The notes beneath the pieces are model-generated. The model was not told where the DNA came from. It made no database searches and worked only from the letters and a program-made list of their open reading frames with translations. Positions 38,240 through 48,734 of a stretch of 64,000 nucleotides of DNA are shown here, piece by piece (the first letter of the stretch is position 1; each line of letters opens with the position of its first letter). The position numbers were made by a program, and so were the translations under genes. The stretch comes from Pogona vitticeps (lineage: Eukaryota; Chordata; Lepidosauria; Squamata; Agamidae): positions 97,523,001 through 97,587,000 of the forward strand of contig NC_135785.1 in assembly GCF_051106095.1 (NCBI RefSeq), read 5' to 3'.

Positions 38240-39062
38240 TGTTGGTCATTCAGCACTTCTAATCTAGGCTTGAATTTCCCTTTGATGTTTTGGAACTCTT
38301 TGGAAAAGAAATTGAAATAGTCAGAGATTTAGTATACTTTGGTTCAATCCTTAATCCAAATGGAGAGTGCAGCCAAGAAACCAAAAGACTGAGACTTGGA
38401 AGGGCAGCAATAAAGGAATTAAAAATATCATCAAGTGTAAGATGTGTCACTGGAGACCAAGCCAAGATCAGCCACTCTGTTGTATTTCCAATCCTAGAGT
38501 AACACAGTTGGAAGGGGACTGTAAGGCCGTTGAATCCAACCCCCTACTCAATGCAGGAATCCAAATCAAAGGATATATGCCAAGTAGTTGTCCAAACTTC
38601 TCTTGAATGCCTCCAGAGTTGGAGCACTCACCACCTCTCGAGGTAACTGATTCCATTGCCATGCTGCTCTACGTATGGTGTGAAAATGGAACATTAAAGA
38701 AAGGGGGGAAATATTCATTTGAAATGTGGTGCTGGAGAAGAGTTTCGCGGATATCCTAGACTGCCAACAAGATGAATGAATGGGTCTTAAGTCAAATCAA
38801 GCCTGAACTATCTTTGGAGGCAAAAATGTTGAAACTGAGACTCAATTTCAACATTTTTGAAACTGCTTTGTTTTTGTCCTGCTTTGGGCACATCATGAGA
38901 AGGCAGGATTTGCAGGAAAAAATAACGCTGGGGAAAGATGGAAGGCAGCAGGATAAAAGAAAGACTAAATATGAGATGGACTAACTTTCTAAAAGAAACA
39001 GTCTCAAGTTTGCAAGAGCTGAGCTGTGCAGCTGAGGACAGGACATTTTGGAGAATTATAGC
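38240..39062 (+). repeat. Bov-B (RTE) LINE fragment, interrupted by CR1
   Basis: Translation of the left part gives FGKEIEIVRDLVYFGSI..NPNGECSQETKRLRLGRAAI, the 'YLGS.I...G.C..E..RR...GR' region of RTE reverse-transcriptase proteins. After the insertion it resumes at 'acgtatggtgtgaaaatgg' and continues to 'gggcacatcatgagaaggcaggatt'. The frame is decayed, so this is a dead copy. Confidence 0.8.
38495..38670 (-). repeat. CR1 LINE 3' fragment nested in Bov-B
   Basis: 'cacagttggaaggggactgtaaggccgttgaatccaacccc' and 'caaacttctcttgaatgcctccagagttggagcactcacc' are the reversed 3' region of amniote CR1. It splits the Bov-B coding region between 'tatttccaat' and 'acgtatgg', so it inserted later. Confidence 0.8.
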
Positions 39063-39404
39063 AGCAGCAATAGTTTTTTTTTAAATATAATACTGTGCTA
39101 TTTGAGGACATGTATTTTTTCTTTCTAATTCTGTCTTGTTTTTTTCTCAGTCTTTTTTGGATTTGCTTTAGAACGTCAATAAATCATCAGTTGTACAGTA
39201 CCTACATTGTATGTGTTATTCCGAGAGTATTTTTACTTCTTCCCTTTGGGTTTCTGTTTTCTAGTCTTCGCTCGTTTACTTTCACACCACTTCTGCCTTT
39301 TCTCTTCATATTCTCACTTCAGGCAAACACTCAGTTTTGAGTTTGGCTAATTAACAGATCAGTGTCAATAACACAACACTGGTGTCAAGTTTTTATTTTT
39401 CAGA

Positions 39405-39720
39405 CCAACTTTCCCATTAGTAAGGATGCAAAGAAATGCCTTCCTTTTTCTAGCCAGGCCACTGCTCTGAGCAGCTAACAAATCATAATATAAACATGTA
39501 ATATAAACAGCAATAATAATCTAATAAAACATCACTCAGAAGGACCAAATCTCTAAATATAAAATAACTAATACCAAAAGAAAGGAAAGAAAAAGAAATA
39601 TATTATATATATAAAAAATATTAATAGGCAAAGATACAATAATAGGCAGCAAAACAGAGACAGGAATTGAACAGGGCTTTCTAGGTAAGTGGGATACTTA
39701 AGGAGTGAGTTTTACCAATT
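39405..39720 (-). repeat. Degenerate LINE 3' region (CR1/L2-like)
   Basis: 'gagcagctaacaaatcataatataaacatg...caataataatctaataaaacatc' resembles the reversed AT-rich 3' body seen in the CR1/L2-clade copies elsewhere in the window. It is strongly diverged. Confidence 0.4.
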
Positions 39721-39735
39721 TCATAACCACTTTGA

Positions 39736-39822
39736 GTTTCCATGGTTGTGCGGGGATTTGAACCCAGACCTCCTGAATCCTGGTCCATTACCCTATCCAC
39801 TACACCATGCTGGATCTCTTAA
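39736..39822 (-). repeat. tRNA-like SINE head
   Basis: Reversed, it reads 'agatccagcatggtgtagtggatagggtaatggaccagg...tctgggttcaaatcccc', with box A and box B of a tRNA-derived SINE. The Bov-B-type tail is not visible. Confidence 0.65.
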
Positions 39823-39902
39823 AATCACTACCTGACATATAGTCTTTTTCTCAGTGGTTCACAGCCTTCAGTCTGGCTCTTCAGTCATTAATCCGTGGTG
39901 GC

Positions 39903-40573
39903 TAGAGATGGGCACAAATGAGAAAAATTGTGACTCATTTTGATTCATGATTTGTCAAGGGTGATGAATCACCAATTACAATTTTTTTCCTGACAAATCA
40001 CAAATCAATTTGTGAATTTCTTTTTGAATTTAATACCCTATAAAATGTCCCCCAAGCATCTAGAGACACCAAATTCTCAGGGAAGCTTCCCCAGACTCTC
40101 CTTTACAAGCTATGCAAGTTTGGTGAAGTTTGAGTTTCAGATGTCTGAGGTATACACCCACAAGGAAGCCCCCCCCCGGAAAGTGTCCTTTAGCAGTTGG
40201 CGTGGGGGGGACCCAATCTTCACCAAAAGTGGAGGGATTCTAGAGGACAGCCAGAGGAATCTTCTTTGTGATTTTGGTGCCTCTAGGTGCCTGGGGGAGC
40301 CTTTCCCTCTTTGTGGGTGTATAACTCAGATATCTGAAACTCAGTCTTCACCAAACTTAGAGGGATTATAGGTGACCATTGGGGGAATCCTTCCTGCAAT
40401 TCTGGTGTTGCCAGGTGCCTTGGGGGTCATTTTATAGCCCAACAAATCAAAAATAGCTAAAAATTCATTGATTTGTGATTTGTTGGGAGCATTGATTTGT
40501 ACGAATACGAATCAATGAATTAATGATTTTGAATGAATTTGTTGATTCATTTTTTAATTTGTGCTCATCTCTA
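39903..40573. mobile_element. 671-bp hAT-like non-autonomous element
   Basis: The terminal inverted repeats TAGAGATGGGCACAAAT (39903-39919) and its reverse complement at 40557-40573 (reads ATTTGTGCTCATCTCTA) match at 16 of 17 bases. The sub-terminal regions are again mirrored ('gattcatgatttgtc' / 'gatttgtacgaatacgaatcaatg'). The core carries two diverged copies of a 'caccaaa.tt.gag.gattcta.aggacag..' unit. No transposase or clear duplication is visible. Confidence 0.75.
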
Positions 40574-40782
40574 ATTGTGGTCCATCTCATCGCAGAAATA
40601 AAGTATGTGAAGGACCAGGAACGGAAATAGGAACAGATCCTATTTCCACTGAGGGTCAGGACGTGAGCCTAAGAAACCCATGAGCAGGTCATCAGGGCAA
40701 GAATCTTGTGCCCTGGCATTAATATCTGGAGGCACTGTGCTTCTAGATATGGACTATCTACACAGGTATCATCATAATCAAC

Positions 40783-40922
40783 ATTATAATCTTAGAACTG
40801 TAGGCTGGAAGGGATCCGATGGATCATCGAGTCCAGGCCCTGTCAAAGAGGCACAGTGGGGTACTGAACTCCCAAAGTCTGGCTTTGCTGCCAGAGACCT
40901 AAACCACTGAGCTATCTAGCAG
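40783..40922 (-). repeat. tRNA-headed SINE with CR1-like tail
   Basis: Reversed, it reads 'tagatagctcagtggtttaggtctctggcagcaaagcc' then 'tggactcgatgatccatcggatcccttccagcctacagttctaag'. It is a tRNA-like head fused to a CR1-type 3' end. The same family, in + orientation, is at 61383-61525. Confidence 0.75.
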
Positions 40923-40964
40923 TGGTTCATAGACAATGTCACTCAGATGCATTGTATCAGGGAT

Positions 40965-41007
40965 GACACTTGCTTTAGATATGGAAAGACACTTGCTTTA
41001 GATATGG
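40965..41007 (+). repeat. 20-bp direct tandem duplication
   Basis: GACACTTGCTTTAGATATGG occurs at 40965-40984 and again at 40988-41007, separated by AAA. Identity is complete, so the duplication is recent or conserved by chance. Confidence 0.9.
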
Positions 41008-42527
41008 TGTCCTGAAAGGTCTGCAAACAATTAAGATATTTAATTTGTGAATGTTGCGTATTCGTTGCCAGGAATAAGGAGAAATGCTTATGGGATTTTC
41101 TGTCTCTTGTATCTAAATAACAAGACTGGTTTTAGATACTGACTGAAACTTAGTTGTAAGTTGTGCCTAGATAATCAGTGGGGATTTGGTAAGCCAACAC
41201 TTATGTAAGTTCCATTCATTCAATGTGTCTACTCTAGTTGTAGCTTACGACTAGATTTCAGCCACTTTGAGCAAAGGAAAAGGGTGATTTGTGCTCTACC
41301 TCAGACAACAAAATGCTACATAAATGTAGCACTTTATGAACATTGGTTATTCTTTCTAAATAAATCCACTCCTGCTGCACTAATGATCTCTGTCTAACTT
41401 CACGTGCAAGAGGAGAGATGGAGACATCCAAGGGGTAAACTAAGGAATTCCACAGAAAGAAAAGATTAGATCAGCCATTCTGGATACTGTCAGCCTGCCA
41501 CCATCTACTCAGAAACTAGCGTGTTGATGTCTGTTTTGCAAAAGGACAATTGGTAATTACAAGGGGCATGGCAAATCTCCTTAGACTCTAATGGTGGTGA
41601 CAAGCTGACATCACCCAGAGCAAGTGTAAAGGCTGATGGCGGTGCTCAAGGCCAAGGCTGAATAGAACTCCACCTGCCCAAAAAGTGCTCTTATGCTACA
41701 GGTCAGGTATGAAAGGAAACGTGGGCATGCTTGCTATACCAGTGTTACACATTTCTCTTTCTGGTACCTACATATTTAGAGTGGAAGGATGCCATATCTC
41801 AGCAAGTCTATACTATAGTACTTTCAAACTCATCCTCACCAAAGTTATGGAAATGCAGGGGACAGACGTCCTGTAGGAGGAAATTTGCAGCTGCAAAAAG
41901 GGGGTGCCCAACACATCATCTGCCTGTGGATTCTTCCCTGAAAATCAATCCCATGCTTTTTCCCCCCCAAGCTTCACAGGTTTGCAGGGCTGTTGGAGGC
42001 AGGTAAGCACTAATATCAAGCTGTGGCAGTTTAAAGAAGGGTTAAACTCTTTATTTCATGAACTGATATTGCGATGCAAATGCCCCCACCCATTAGAAAT
42101 ATTAAAAAAAATATATAGAATGGAGTTCATTTTTGTTCTTATACCTTTCAAATCTGGGAGAGTCCTGAAGTGTCTGAAAGATGGTTAGAATTCTAGCTTT
42201 GGGAAGAGCATTGATGCCAAGCAGTGTTGCAAGCCAGATGATCTGCAACAACCCAGAAAGGATGTGGGCTGGTGTGTTTTTTCCCTTCCTTTCAGTGATA
42301 GTTTGGGGAGAGAAGAAAGGGCAGGGACAGATGGGGGAAGTACCTATTACAGGGGATTTCGCTTAGCAGTAGAGCATTGTTGAACATCTGTCTATAGCTG
42401 TCAAACTCTGTGTGCCTACAGAGAACAACTTGCTTGGGGGAAAAAAGCTAGTCTAGCTTTTTTCATGTCACTCAGATTTTTTGTGGATTGGTTTGATGGT
42501 AATACTAAACCAAAAGGATAGATTCAA
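41008..42527. other. Gene-free stretch
   Basis: No gene. A relic of the 'tctactctagt' element family (compare 45468-45603) is at about 41215-41262. The rest looks unique. Confidence 0.4.
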
Positions 42528-42550
42528 ATGTATGTATGTATGTATGTATG

Positions 42551-42586
<36 letters not shown>

Positions 42587-42661
42587 TGTGTGCGTTTGGT
42601 TGGTTGGTTGGTTGGTTGGTTGGTTGGTTGGTTGGTTGGTTGGTTGGTTGGTTGGTTGGTT
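42528..42661. repeat. Compound microsatellite (ATGT)n-(GCGT)n-(TTGG)n
   Basis: Three tetranucleotide arrays follow one another without a gap: ATGT to about 42552, GCGT to about 42596, then TTGG to 42661. The TTGG array joins directly onto the left arm of the Penelope-type palindrome, whose terminal unit is GGTTG, so it probably grew from that end. The Gly-Trp-Leu-Val repeat ORFs are artefacts. Confidence 0.92.
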
Positions 42662-42897
42662 GGTTGTTGTGGGTTTTTCGGGCTTCTTGGCCGTGTTCTG
42701 AAAGTGGTTCTTCCTAACGTTTCGCCAGTCTCTGTGGCCGGCATCTTCAGAGGACAGCAAACTGTGTCCTCTGAAGATGCCGGCCACAGAGACTGGCGAA
42801 ACGTTAGGAAGAACCACTTTCAGAACACGGCCAAGAAGCCCGAAAAACCCACAACAACCATTAGATCCCAGCCGTGAAAGCCTTCGCAAATACATTG
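42662..42897. mobile_element. Penelope-like terminal repeat in a perfect 95-bp inverted duplication
   Basis: The left arm 42662-42756 is the exact reverse complement of the right arm 42765-42859, with an 8-base spacer between. The + strand copy continues to 42897 ('attagatcccagccgtgaaagcc...cgcaaatacattg'). The same family is at 62811-63045. Each arm has a hammerhead-like core, CTGAAGA then GAAA then a cleavage-type triplet, flanked by pairing TCCT/AGGA. Hammerhead motifs in Penelope-like terminal repeats are known. No reverse transcriptase is present, so this is a fossil fragment. Confidence 0.75.
42767..42810 (+). ncRNA. Hammerhead-ribozyme-like motif (Penelope-associated)
   Basis: TCCT-CTGAAGA, a stem-forming segment (GCCGGCC ... 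GGCTGG-like pairing with ACTGGC), GAAA, then CGTT-AGGA. The layout fits the CUGANGA...GAAA core, and TCCT/AGGA could form stem I. A mirror copy lies on the - strand at 42711-42754. Activity is unknown. Confidence 0.45.
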
Positions 42898-42948
42898 TTT
42901 GTTTGTTTGTTTGTTTGTTTGTTTGTTTGTTTGTTTGTTTGTTTGTTT
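42898..42948. repeat. (GTTT)n microsatellite
   Basis: About 12 units of TTTG between the Penelope-like end (...acattg) and the LINE 3' end that follows. Either could have seeded it. Confidence 0.95.
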
Positions 42949-43668
42949 AGTATCATTTGTATGATGCCTTTCTCCCAATGAGGGATCCAAGATATCTCAC
43001 AATGTTAAAACAAGTTATACTAAAAATGCAGTAAATCACAGTTTTAAAAGCAATTAAACTACAGGGGACCCTCTACTTATGGAATTAATCCGTATTGGAA
43101 CAGTGGCTGCAAGTCAAAAAGTCTGTAGGTCGAATCTCCATTGACCTACAATGCATTGAAAACCAATTAATCCCATAACTGGCAATTTTTATTCTATTTT
43201 TGTTCCATTTTGGTTTTTTTCTGGTCTGTAGGTTGATTCTCAGGCTGCAAGTCGAATCTAAATTTTGCGGCCAGAGAAGTCTGTAACTCGAAAAGTCTGT
43301 AAGTCGAGGGTCCACGGTACAACAATAATGAAAAATCTACTGGGTGATTAAAACCATTTAATACTTTAAAAGCAGCTTAGACCAGCAAAAGGGGACTCCA
43401 AGGACTCAGTCATAGTTATTAAAAGCCTCTCTGAAGAAATGGGTTCCTCAATAATCAGTGGAAGGACAAAAGGGACGGGGCTCGCTTCACCTCCTGAGGG
43501 AGAGAGCATTCCACAATCTGGGAGCAGCCACAGGGAAGGCCTCACTTGTACTGATGCACTCCTCCCTCCTCCAGCACACCATGAAGAGGACCATGGGATT
43601 TTCAGTTGCCATCTGAATTCATCACATTTGGTGGCCTCCCAAAGAAACAGATGGTGGTAAATTTTCTT
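42949..43668 (-). repeat. CR1/L2-clade LINE 3' fragment, interrupted by a Tc1/mariner-like MITE
   Basis: 'gcctttctcccaatgagggatccaagatatctcacaat' is the reversed LINE 3' end. After the 256-bp insertion it continues to 'ggttcctcaataatcagtggaaggacaaaaggg...gtggcctccc', which parallels 5512-5737 closely. Confidence 0.75.
43062..43317. mobile_element. Non-autonomous Tc1/mariner-like element, copy 2
   Basis: The 256-bp element is flanked by TA on both sides (43060-43061, 43318-43319). The ends CAGGGGACCCTCTAC and GTCGAGGGTCCACGG are imperfect inverted termini. It is oriented opposite to 15509-15769 and clearly homologous along its whole length. Confidence 0.8.
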
Positions 43669-44365
43669 GACAACTGTTAGTGAAGACACCATTTCATATT
43701 GTGATCAAAGAAGTGTGTTTCCACTAACCACAGTGAAAATGGATCATGGTTTAGGGTGATGACACAGATCAATGACACACTAATCTGCAGTTAATTTAGA
43801 CCACCGATAGAATGTTAAAACTAATGGAACAGCACAGAAATGGAAATGAATGCATGCATGCATGCATGCATGAATGAATAAATGAACGAACAAACAAAGT
43901 AGACATGGATGCTTCTCATTTCCTCACACAAGTGCACTAGAAGTGGAGAAAGAAGTGTGTGAACCCAGGATGAAGCTGAACTCATTCTCATAATGTAGAC
44001 TATTTATAGGAAGAAACATATATGAGCATTTCCTGTCATACAACACATGAGAGATAGGAAGTTACTCTTTTGGACTTACAGTTCTTAGAACATCCCAGCT
44101 AGCATGGCTAGCTCCCAATCTGGCTACAGTGTTCTAGGAATTCTAGTCCAAGACTTAACTTTTCCCTTCTCTTCAAATAAGGACACACACAAATACATTG
44201 TATTCTGGAGTGGCATGGTTCTGCAGGAGCAGTATTATATAACTTTTGTCAATGAGTTACAGTATTGCTAAAGAAAGGAAAGTGAGGACCTGGAGAAGAA
44301 TCTGACTGAGAAGATGTGAGTCTTATAAACACCTTATAGGCACTATATATATGACTGTTGTTTAT
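43669..44365. other. Gene-free stretch with (TGCA)n
   Basis: A TGCA microsatellite is at about 43850-43872. A degenerate DNA-element trace is at about 44090-44160. No gene. Confidence 0.5.
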
Positions 44366-44665
44366 TCTTTTTGTTGTTATGTGCCATCAAGTTGCATCTC
44401 ACTTATGGCAACCTTATGAATGAATGACCTCCAAAATGCCCTGTCCCCAAATGCTCTATTCAGCTCTGTGGTTTCTCTTAGAGAGTCAATCCATCACATG
44501 TTTGGTCTTCCTCTTTTCCCACCACCTTCAATGTTTCCCATCCTTACTGCCTTTTCCAAGCAAATCTTGCCTTCTCACGATGTGCCCAAAGGACAGCATC
44601 CGTTTCAACATTTTTGCCTCCAGAGAAAGTTCAGACTTGATTTGACCTGGGAGTCTATCCTTAAA
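44366..44665 (-). repeat. Bov-B LINE 3' end
   Basis: 'gttatgtgccatcaagttgcatctcacttatggcaaccttatgaatgaatgacctcc' is the reversed Bov-B 3' end. The coding remainder follows ('ttctcacgatgtgcccaaaggacagc'). Confidence 0.8.
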
Positions 44666-45467
44666 CATCTAGAATGTTTGTACAGTAGTTCTTTCAGGAA
44701 GAAACTTTCTTCTAGCTTCTCAACTCCTATTGTTCTAGAACAAAGACACTCTAATGAACTACAATTGTTCTGCAAAATGCTTTTCCTTCAGCTTGCAAAG
44801 GTCTCCTGTGCAAATGTCATTTTCTTCTGGAAATAGTTGCAAATGACTGCAGAACAATGGCTTCCTTTTGCAGTTCTTATGGAGATGTGAAACAGTGATA
44901 TCACTTCATAACTAGGAGTATGATTAATTGTTTCCTTGAGGTGTATGAATCACTTCTTTGGTAGTGATCTCCATAATAGACTCTTTACCAAATGCCAGCC
45001 TCAGAAGTCATCCTTTCATTTCTTACAATTACTCAGAGACAAACACTATGGTTTAGTATTATCAGATAGTAATGTATAAAAACCCAAACATTTGGAAAAG
45101 AAATGAGTAGGCTAAGTTAGGGCATCCATGTCTCAGTCTATCCATCTAACAAACAGGTATTTTCAAAGCCTATTTCTTACGTTTGTGTCAGTCCCGTAGT
45201 TATTCAATAGATTATTTATGCATTTTCTTCATGTAAGTAAAATTATTGTGTTCCCACTGTGTATCTTGTGCTGAGATAAAGCCATACAGTATCTCACATT
45301 CAGTTGAGGGTGTATATGGGGAATGCTTGGCTTTCGAGATGTTAATGGGCAGAAGCTCCCAACATTCTTTCCCATTGGATATGCTGGCTGCTGCTGATGG
45401 ACACTGTAGTCCAACAGCATCTGAAAGAACACAGTTGCCCCAGTTCTGTTATATGGGGATCTGTGGA
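44666..45467. other. Gene-free stretch
   Basis: Unique-looking DNA. A short degenerate 'ctgatggacactgtagtccaac' DNA-element trace is at about 45395. No gene. Confidence 0.4.
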
Positions 45468-45603
45468 TGAAATCCTGTTGCTTAGCATAGTAAGTCATAA
45501 GCAGAGCAAATTAATTGAACCAATGGAATTTATGGAGAAGGTAACAGTTCTTCACTGATTCAATGGCCCTACTCTAGTCGTGACACCAAGCAACAGGATT
45601 TCA
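45468..45603. mobile_element. 136-bp MITE with 'tctactctagt' signature
   Basis: The left end TGAAATCCTGTTGCTTAGCA and the reversed right end TGAAATCCTGTTGCTTGGTG form near-perfect inverted termini. The core has 'attgaaccaatgg' and 'tcaatggccctactctagt'. Diverged relatives carrying 'ctagagt' plus 'tcaatgg' appear near 826-890, 41215, 45840, 46990 and 59630-59800. Confidence 0.7.
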
Positions 45604-45961
45604 GCCATTATGTCACAATTTCCTGGTGAATGTTTTTGCACATTGCAAATACGTTCATGGCATGTACACTTTAAATTTTTAGATGTACAGTCAAGTCATC
45701 TTGGATGTGTACTTGCTGTTGCAACCTACTCTGCATTAAGAGATACTTTTCTCTTTATCTCTGATTGTTGTTATGTGCTGTCACACTCATATAAAAATAC
45801 ACAGATAGATGGTAATTTGTCCTTGGACCAAATCTGATTGTTAGTACCAACTAGAGTAGCCCACTTAATCAATGGGATTTACATAAGGGTTGGCGGTCAT
45901 TCTCGTCCTTACAATGTATTCATTCTGAACTGAATTTAGTCCCTTGTGTGCCTTTTCAGGA

Positions 45962-46215
45962 GAGCCAGTTTGGTGTCGTTAGCAGAATTTCAGACTAGGG
46001 GTTGGTTGAACTAACTGGCTGCAGAGCCAGGACTTGAGAGTTCAATTCTTCTCCTGAGAGAAGAGCCAGCCTGTGTAGCTCTGGGCAAGCTACACAGTTC
46101 CAGAGAACCCCCAGAAGAAGGGAAGGGTAAACAACTAGTAAGTACTTTAAACCTAGAAAACACTGGGAAAGGTCACCATAAGTTGAAATCAGCTGGATAA
46201 CTCACCATTAAATTA
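45962..46215 (+). repeat. Sauria SINE, near full length
   Basis: The tRNA-like head 'ggctgcagagccaggacttgagagttcaattc' leads to the body 'agaagagccagcctgtgtagctctgggcaagctacacag', then 'agaagaagggaagggtaaac' and the tail 'ggtcaccataagttgaaatcagctggataac'. The 5' part ('gagccagtttggtgtcg') may be a second head. Confidence 0.8.
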
Positions 46216-48734
46216 ATGCCTTTACACATCCAAATCACAAAACTACTCTACTAAATTCTGGGGACATCTGCAGTTTTCTGTCTCAGTGGTACACAGTTTA
46301 CTAATCACCTTTCCTGTGCTCATCAACCTGGCCTGGTCTTCTGTCATAACATATCATCGACCCTAAAGGTCTGGTCTATCACCATCTTTTACTATGTACA
46401 GACAGGTCAAATCTGGACAAATCTTTGAAGTCTGTGGAAAAGGTAAACTGTTCTCAGTTTGGTGCCCTACAGCAACCCCTAGTTTCCCTGCCCTAGTTAC
46501 AGCCCTGGTACCAATAATTCAGTGGGCAGCATACTAGTGCTAGTCTCAACTAGAGTACACCTTGACCGAAAGCCTATTCATGCACCTGCACCTGCAGAAG
46601 ATTGATGACATCAGCAGCAGGGGCAATTTTTTTGGAAAGTGAACAGTTCCTACTTCTGTCCCACAGCTCCTGTCTAATCCCTTTTATGTTATCCTAGTGA
46701 TGGCTATTTTCAGTAATTAAAGACTTCCTCCTCCTGTTTTGTGGTTCCCATGGCTTCCACACAATTTTGTCCCACAGTTCCTGTGATTACACAGGAACTG
46801 TGGGACAAAAATAGAAAGAGCTTAATTTCTGAAAAATCATGCCTGTTGATGACATCATCAGCCTTCTGTGGGTTTGGTTATGCAAACAGGATTTCAGCCA
46901 TTGAATCAATAGCTGTTAGGTCAATATTTATGAAAAAAACCTCTGGTGAGTCAATGATTCTTCTCCGGAATAGTGGCCAAGGAGTCTACTCATGAGCACA
47001 CCAGGAGTGGGCTAGAGTCTACTCTAGTTGGATGTAACAATCAGATTTAGCCCAAAGTTCCAGCCTTGGCTCCTGTTTCTAGTTCATTAGTTTATTATAC
47101 TGAACTCCTTCTTTTCCCTTAAGGACCCAGACTTTTGTGTTACATGTAATGCTGCAAGACATGTATTAGTTGATTAGCAATTTGGCTAGCAACAATGAAT
47201 ACTGAATCCAAGGAAGTGGAGATAACAGTAAATACAGGTCATGCCTGTCTGTCAAGAAAAACTGAAACCATTGCTGGGTATGTGCAAGTTAGGGTTGGGG
47301 TGCACTGATCTAAACTTATGATTTTGTTGCAAAAGGGAAAACTTATAGGAAGAGATGTAAAGGGTTCACAAAAAGGACCCATACCTCATTCTGTCTACCT
47401 ACAGTAAGTGAGTTCTTACATTTTTCAGACAAGCAAACATTGGCTGTGCCAAAATGAGGGCAGAAACTTTTGCTTTCACTCTGAGTTGGCTTTGTGACAT
47501 CACCATATAGCTAAATCTGGGGGGACCTTGCAGGGCCATCACAAAGCCGAATGAGACTGAGGGCAAAGTTTCCTGACCTTATTCTCCTATTAAGCAACCA
47601 AAGCAAAATAATCATACTAACCATAAGCAAGAAATGTGGTTACTGTCGTTAACAGAGCTGTCATCAGTGGCTAGAATCCAATGGTGTGTGGATTTCTACT
47701 AGCAGAAGAATTAAATCCCGCTAAAATGATGTTTGTGTCGGTGATTTCCATCTCCTTGCTTCACTCCTATTGAACCCAGCCCTCAAAACTAACTCTAGAT
47801 GGCTAGGGAATTCTCCGGAACTGGGCTCTGGGCAGTGCAGAAGAGTCAAGGGGGAAGGACAGGGGAGGAAGGGTCCAGCTCAACTACGACGTAGTATGAC
47901 AGTATTGGATTTAGCCCAGTGATAAGATGAATTCGTGTATTGCCTTTTTTTTAAGCTGCCGAAGGGCATCTCTGAATGGAGTAAATCTTCACATGTGGCA
48001 AGCAGGGTAATGGTTTGCCATTTGAGCCCAGTCTTGGTATGTGTAGCAACTTTTAAAAAAGAAAAGAAATCAGAGCATTATGACTATAGTTAGCAAAAAA
48101 AAAAGGAGGGGGAGAAAGAGAGTCAAGTCTGGGGTTTCGGAGCATGGGAAATCTGCTCTGGTGACTTGCAGGAATATCCTGTTGTGTTTGGAAAGCTGAA
48201 GCTGTTTCAAGACTGGCAATGGGTACACACCCACTCCCTCTGTCTTTAGCAGTTCCCAAGAATCAGTAACAAAATGAGGAACAAGTGACTAAAGCAGAAG
48301 TAAATTCAGTGAAATCTTCTGAATAAATGATAAATTAAAGGAATACTGTAATCAAAGACTGACTTTTATGCATATTGTTGCTGTCTGTAATACTGGTTTT
48401 TAAAATTCAATATGTGAGTGTGTATGTGTGTAAGAGGAATTTTGCAGGGGAACAAAGCCTATGTTCTAGCTTGTTTATAGAGAGTTAATGTGCACAGATG
48501 CTGTTCTCAACATCTGGAGCTTATCAGCCAAATATATCTACTTGGCTAGTGCAAGAATGTCCATGTTTCAAAAGCATTGCAATTCAGTCTTCTCCTTTTG
48601 AACCCTTGTGGTTCATTGCAGCGGGGGGGGGGGGGGGAATCTGCATGCTTGGATTGTTTGTATCATGGCTGATGAGGGGCTGACCATAAAAGATGCACAT
48701 ATGTAACAGTCTACCAGTTTTACAAAGACGTTAC
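46216..48734. other. Gene-free stretch
   Basis: Contains a perfect 21-bp hairpin (46765-46810), relics of the 'tctactctagt' element near 46520-46560 and 46980-47030, and a 15-base G run at 48623-48637. No gene. Confidence 0.45.
46765..46810. repeat. Perfect hairpin, 21-bp arms, 4-base loop
   Basis: The left arm 46765-46785 begins TTTTGTCCCACAGTTCC. The loop is ATTA, and the right arm 46790-46810 is the exact reverse complement. A diverged direct copy (ctgtcccacagctcctgt) lies about 110 bases upstream, near 46656-46673. Confidence 0.95.

Noticed and set aside
42481-42895. Gly-Trp-Leu-Val repeat ORF and its complement
   Set aside because: Both are generated by tetranucleotide arrays and the Penelope-type palindrome.
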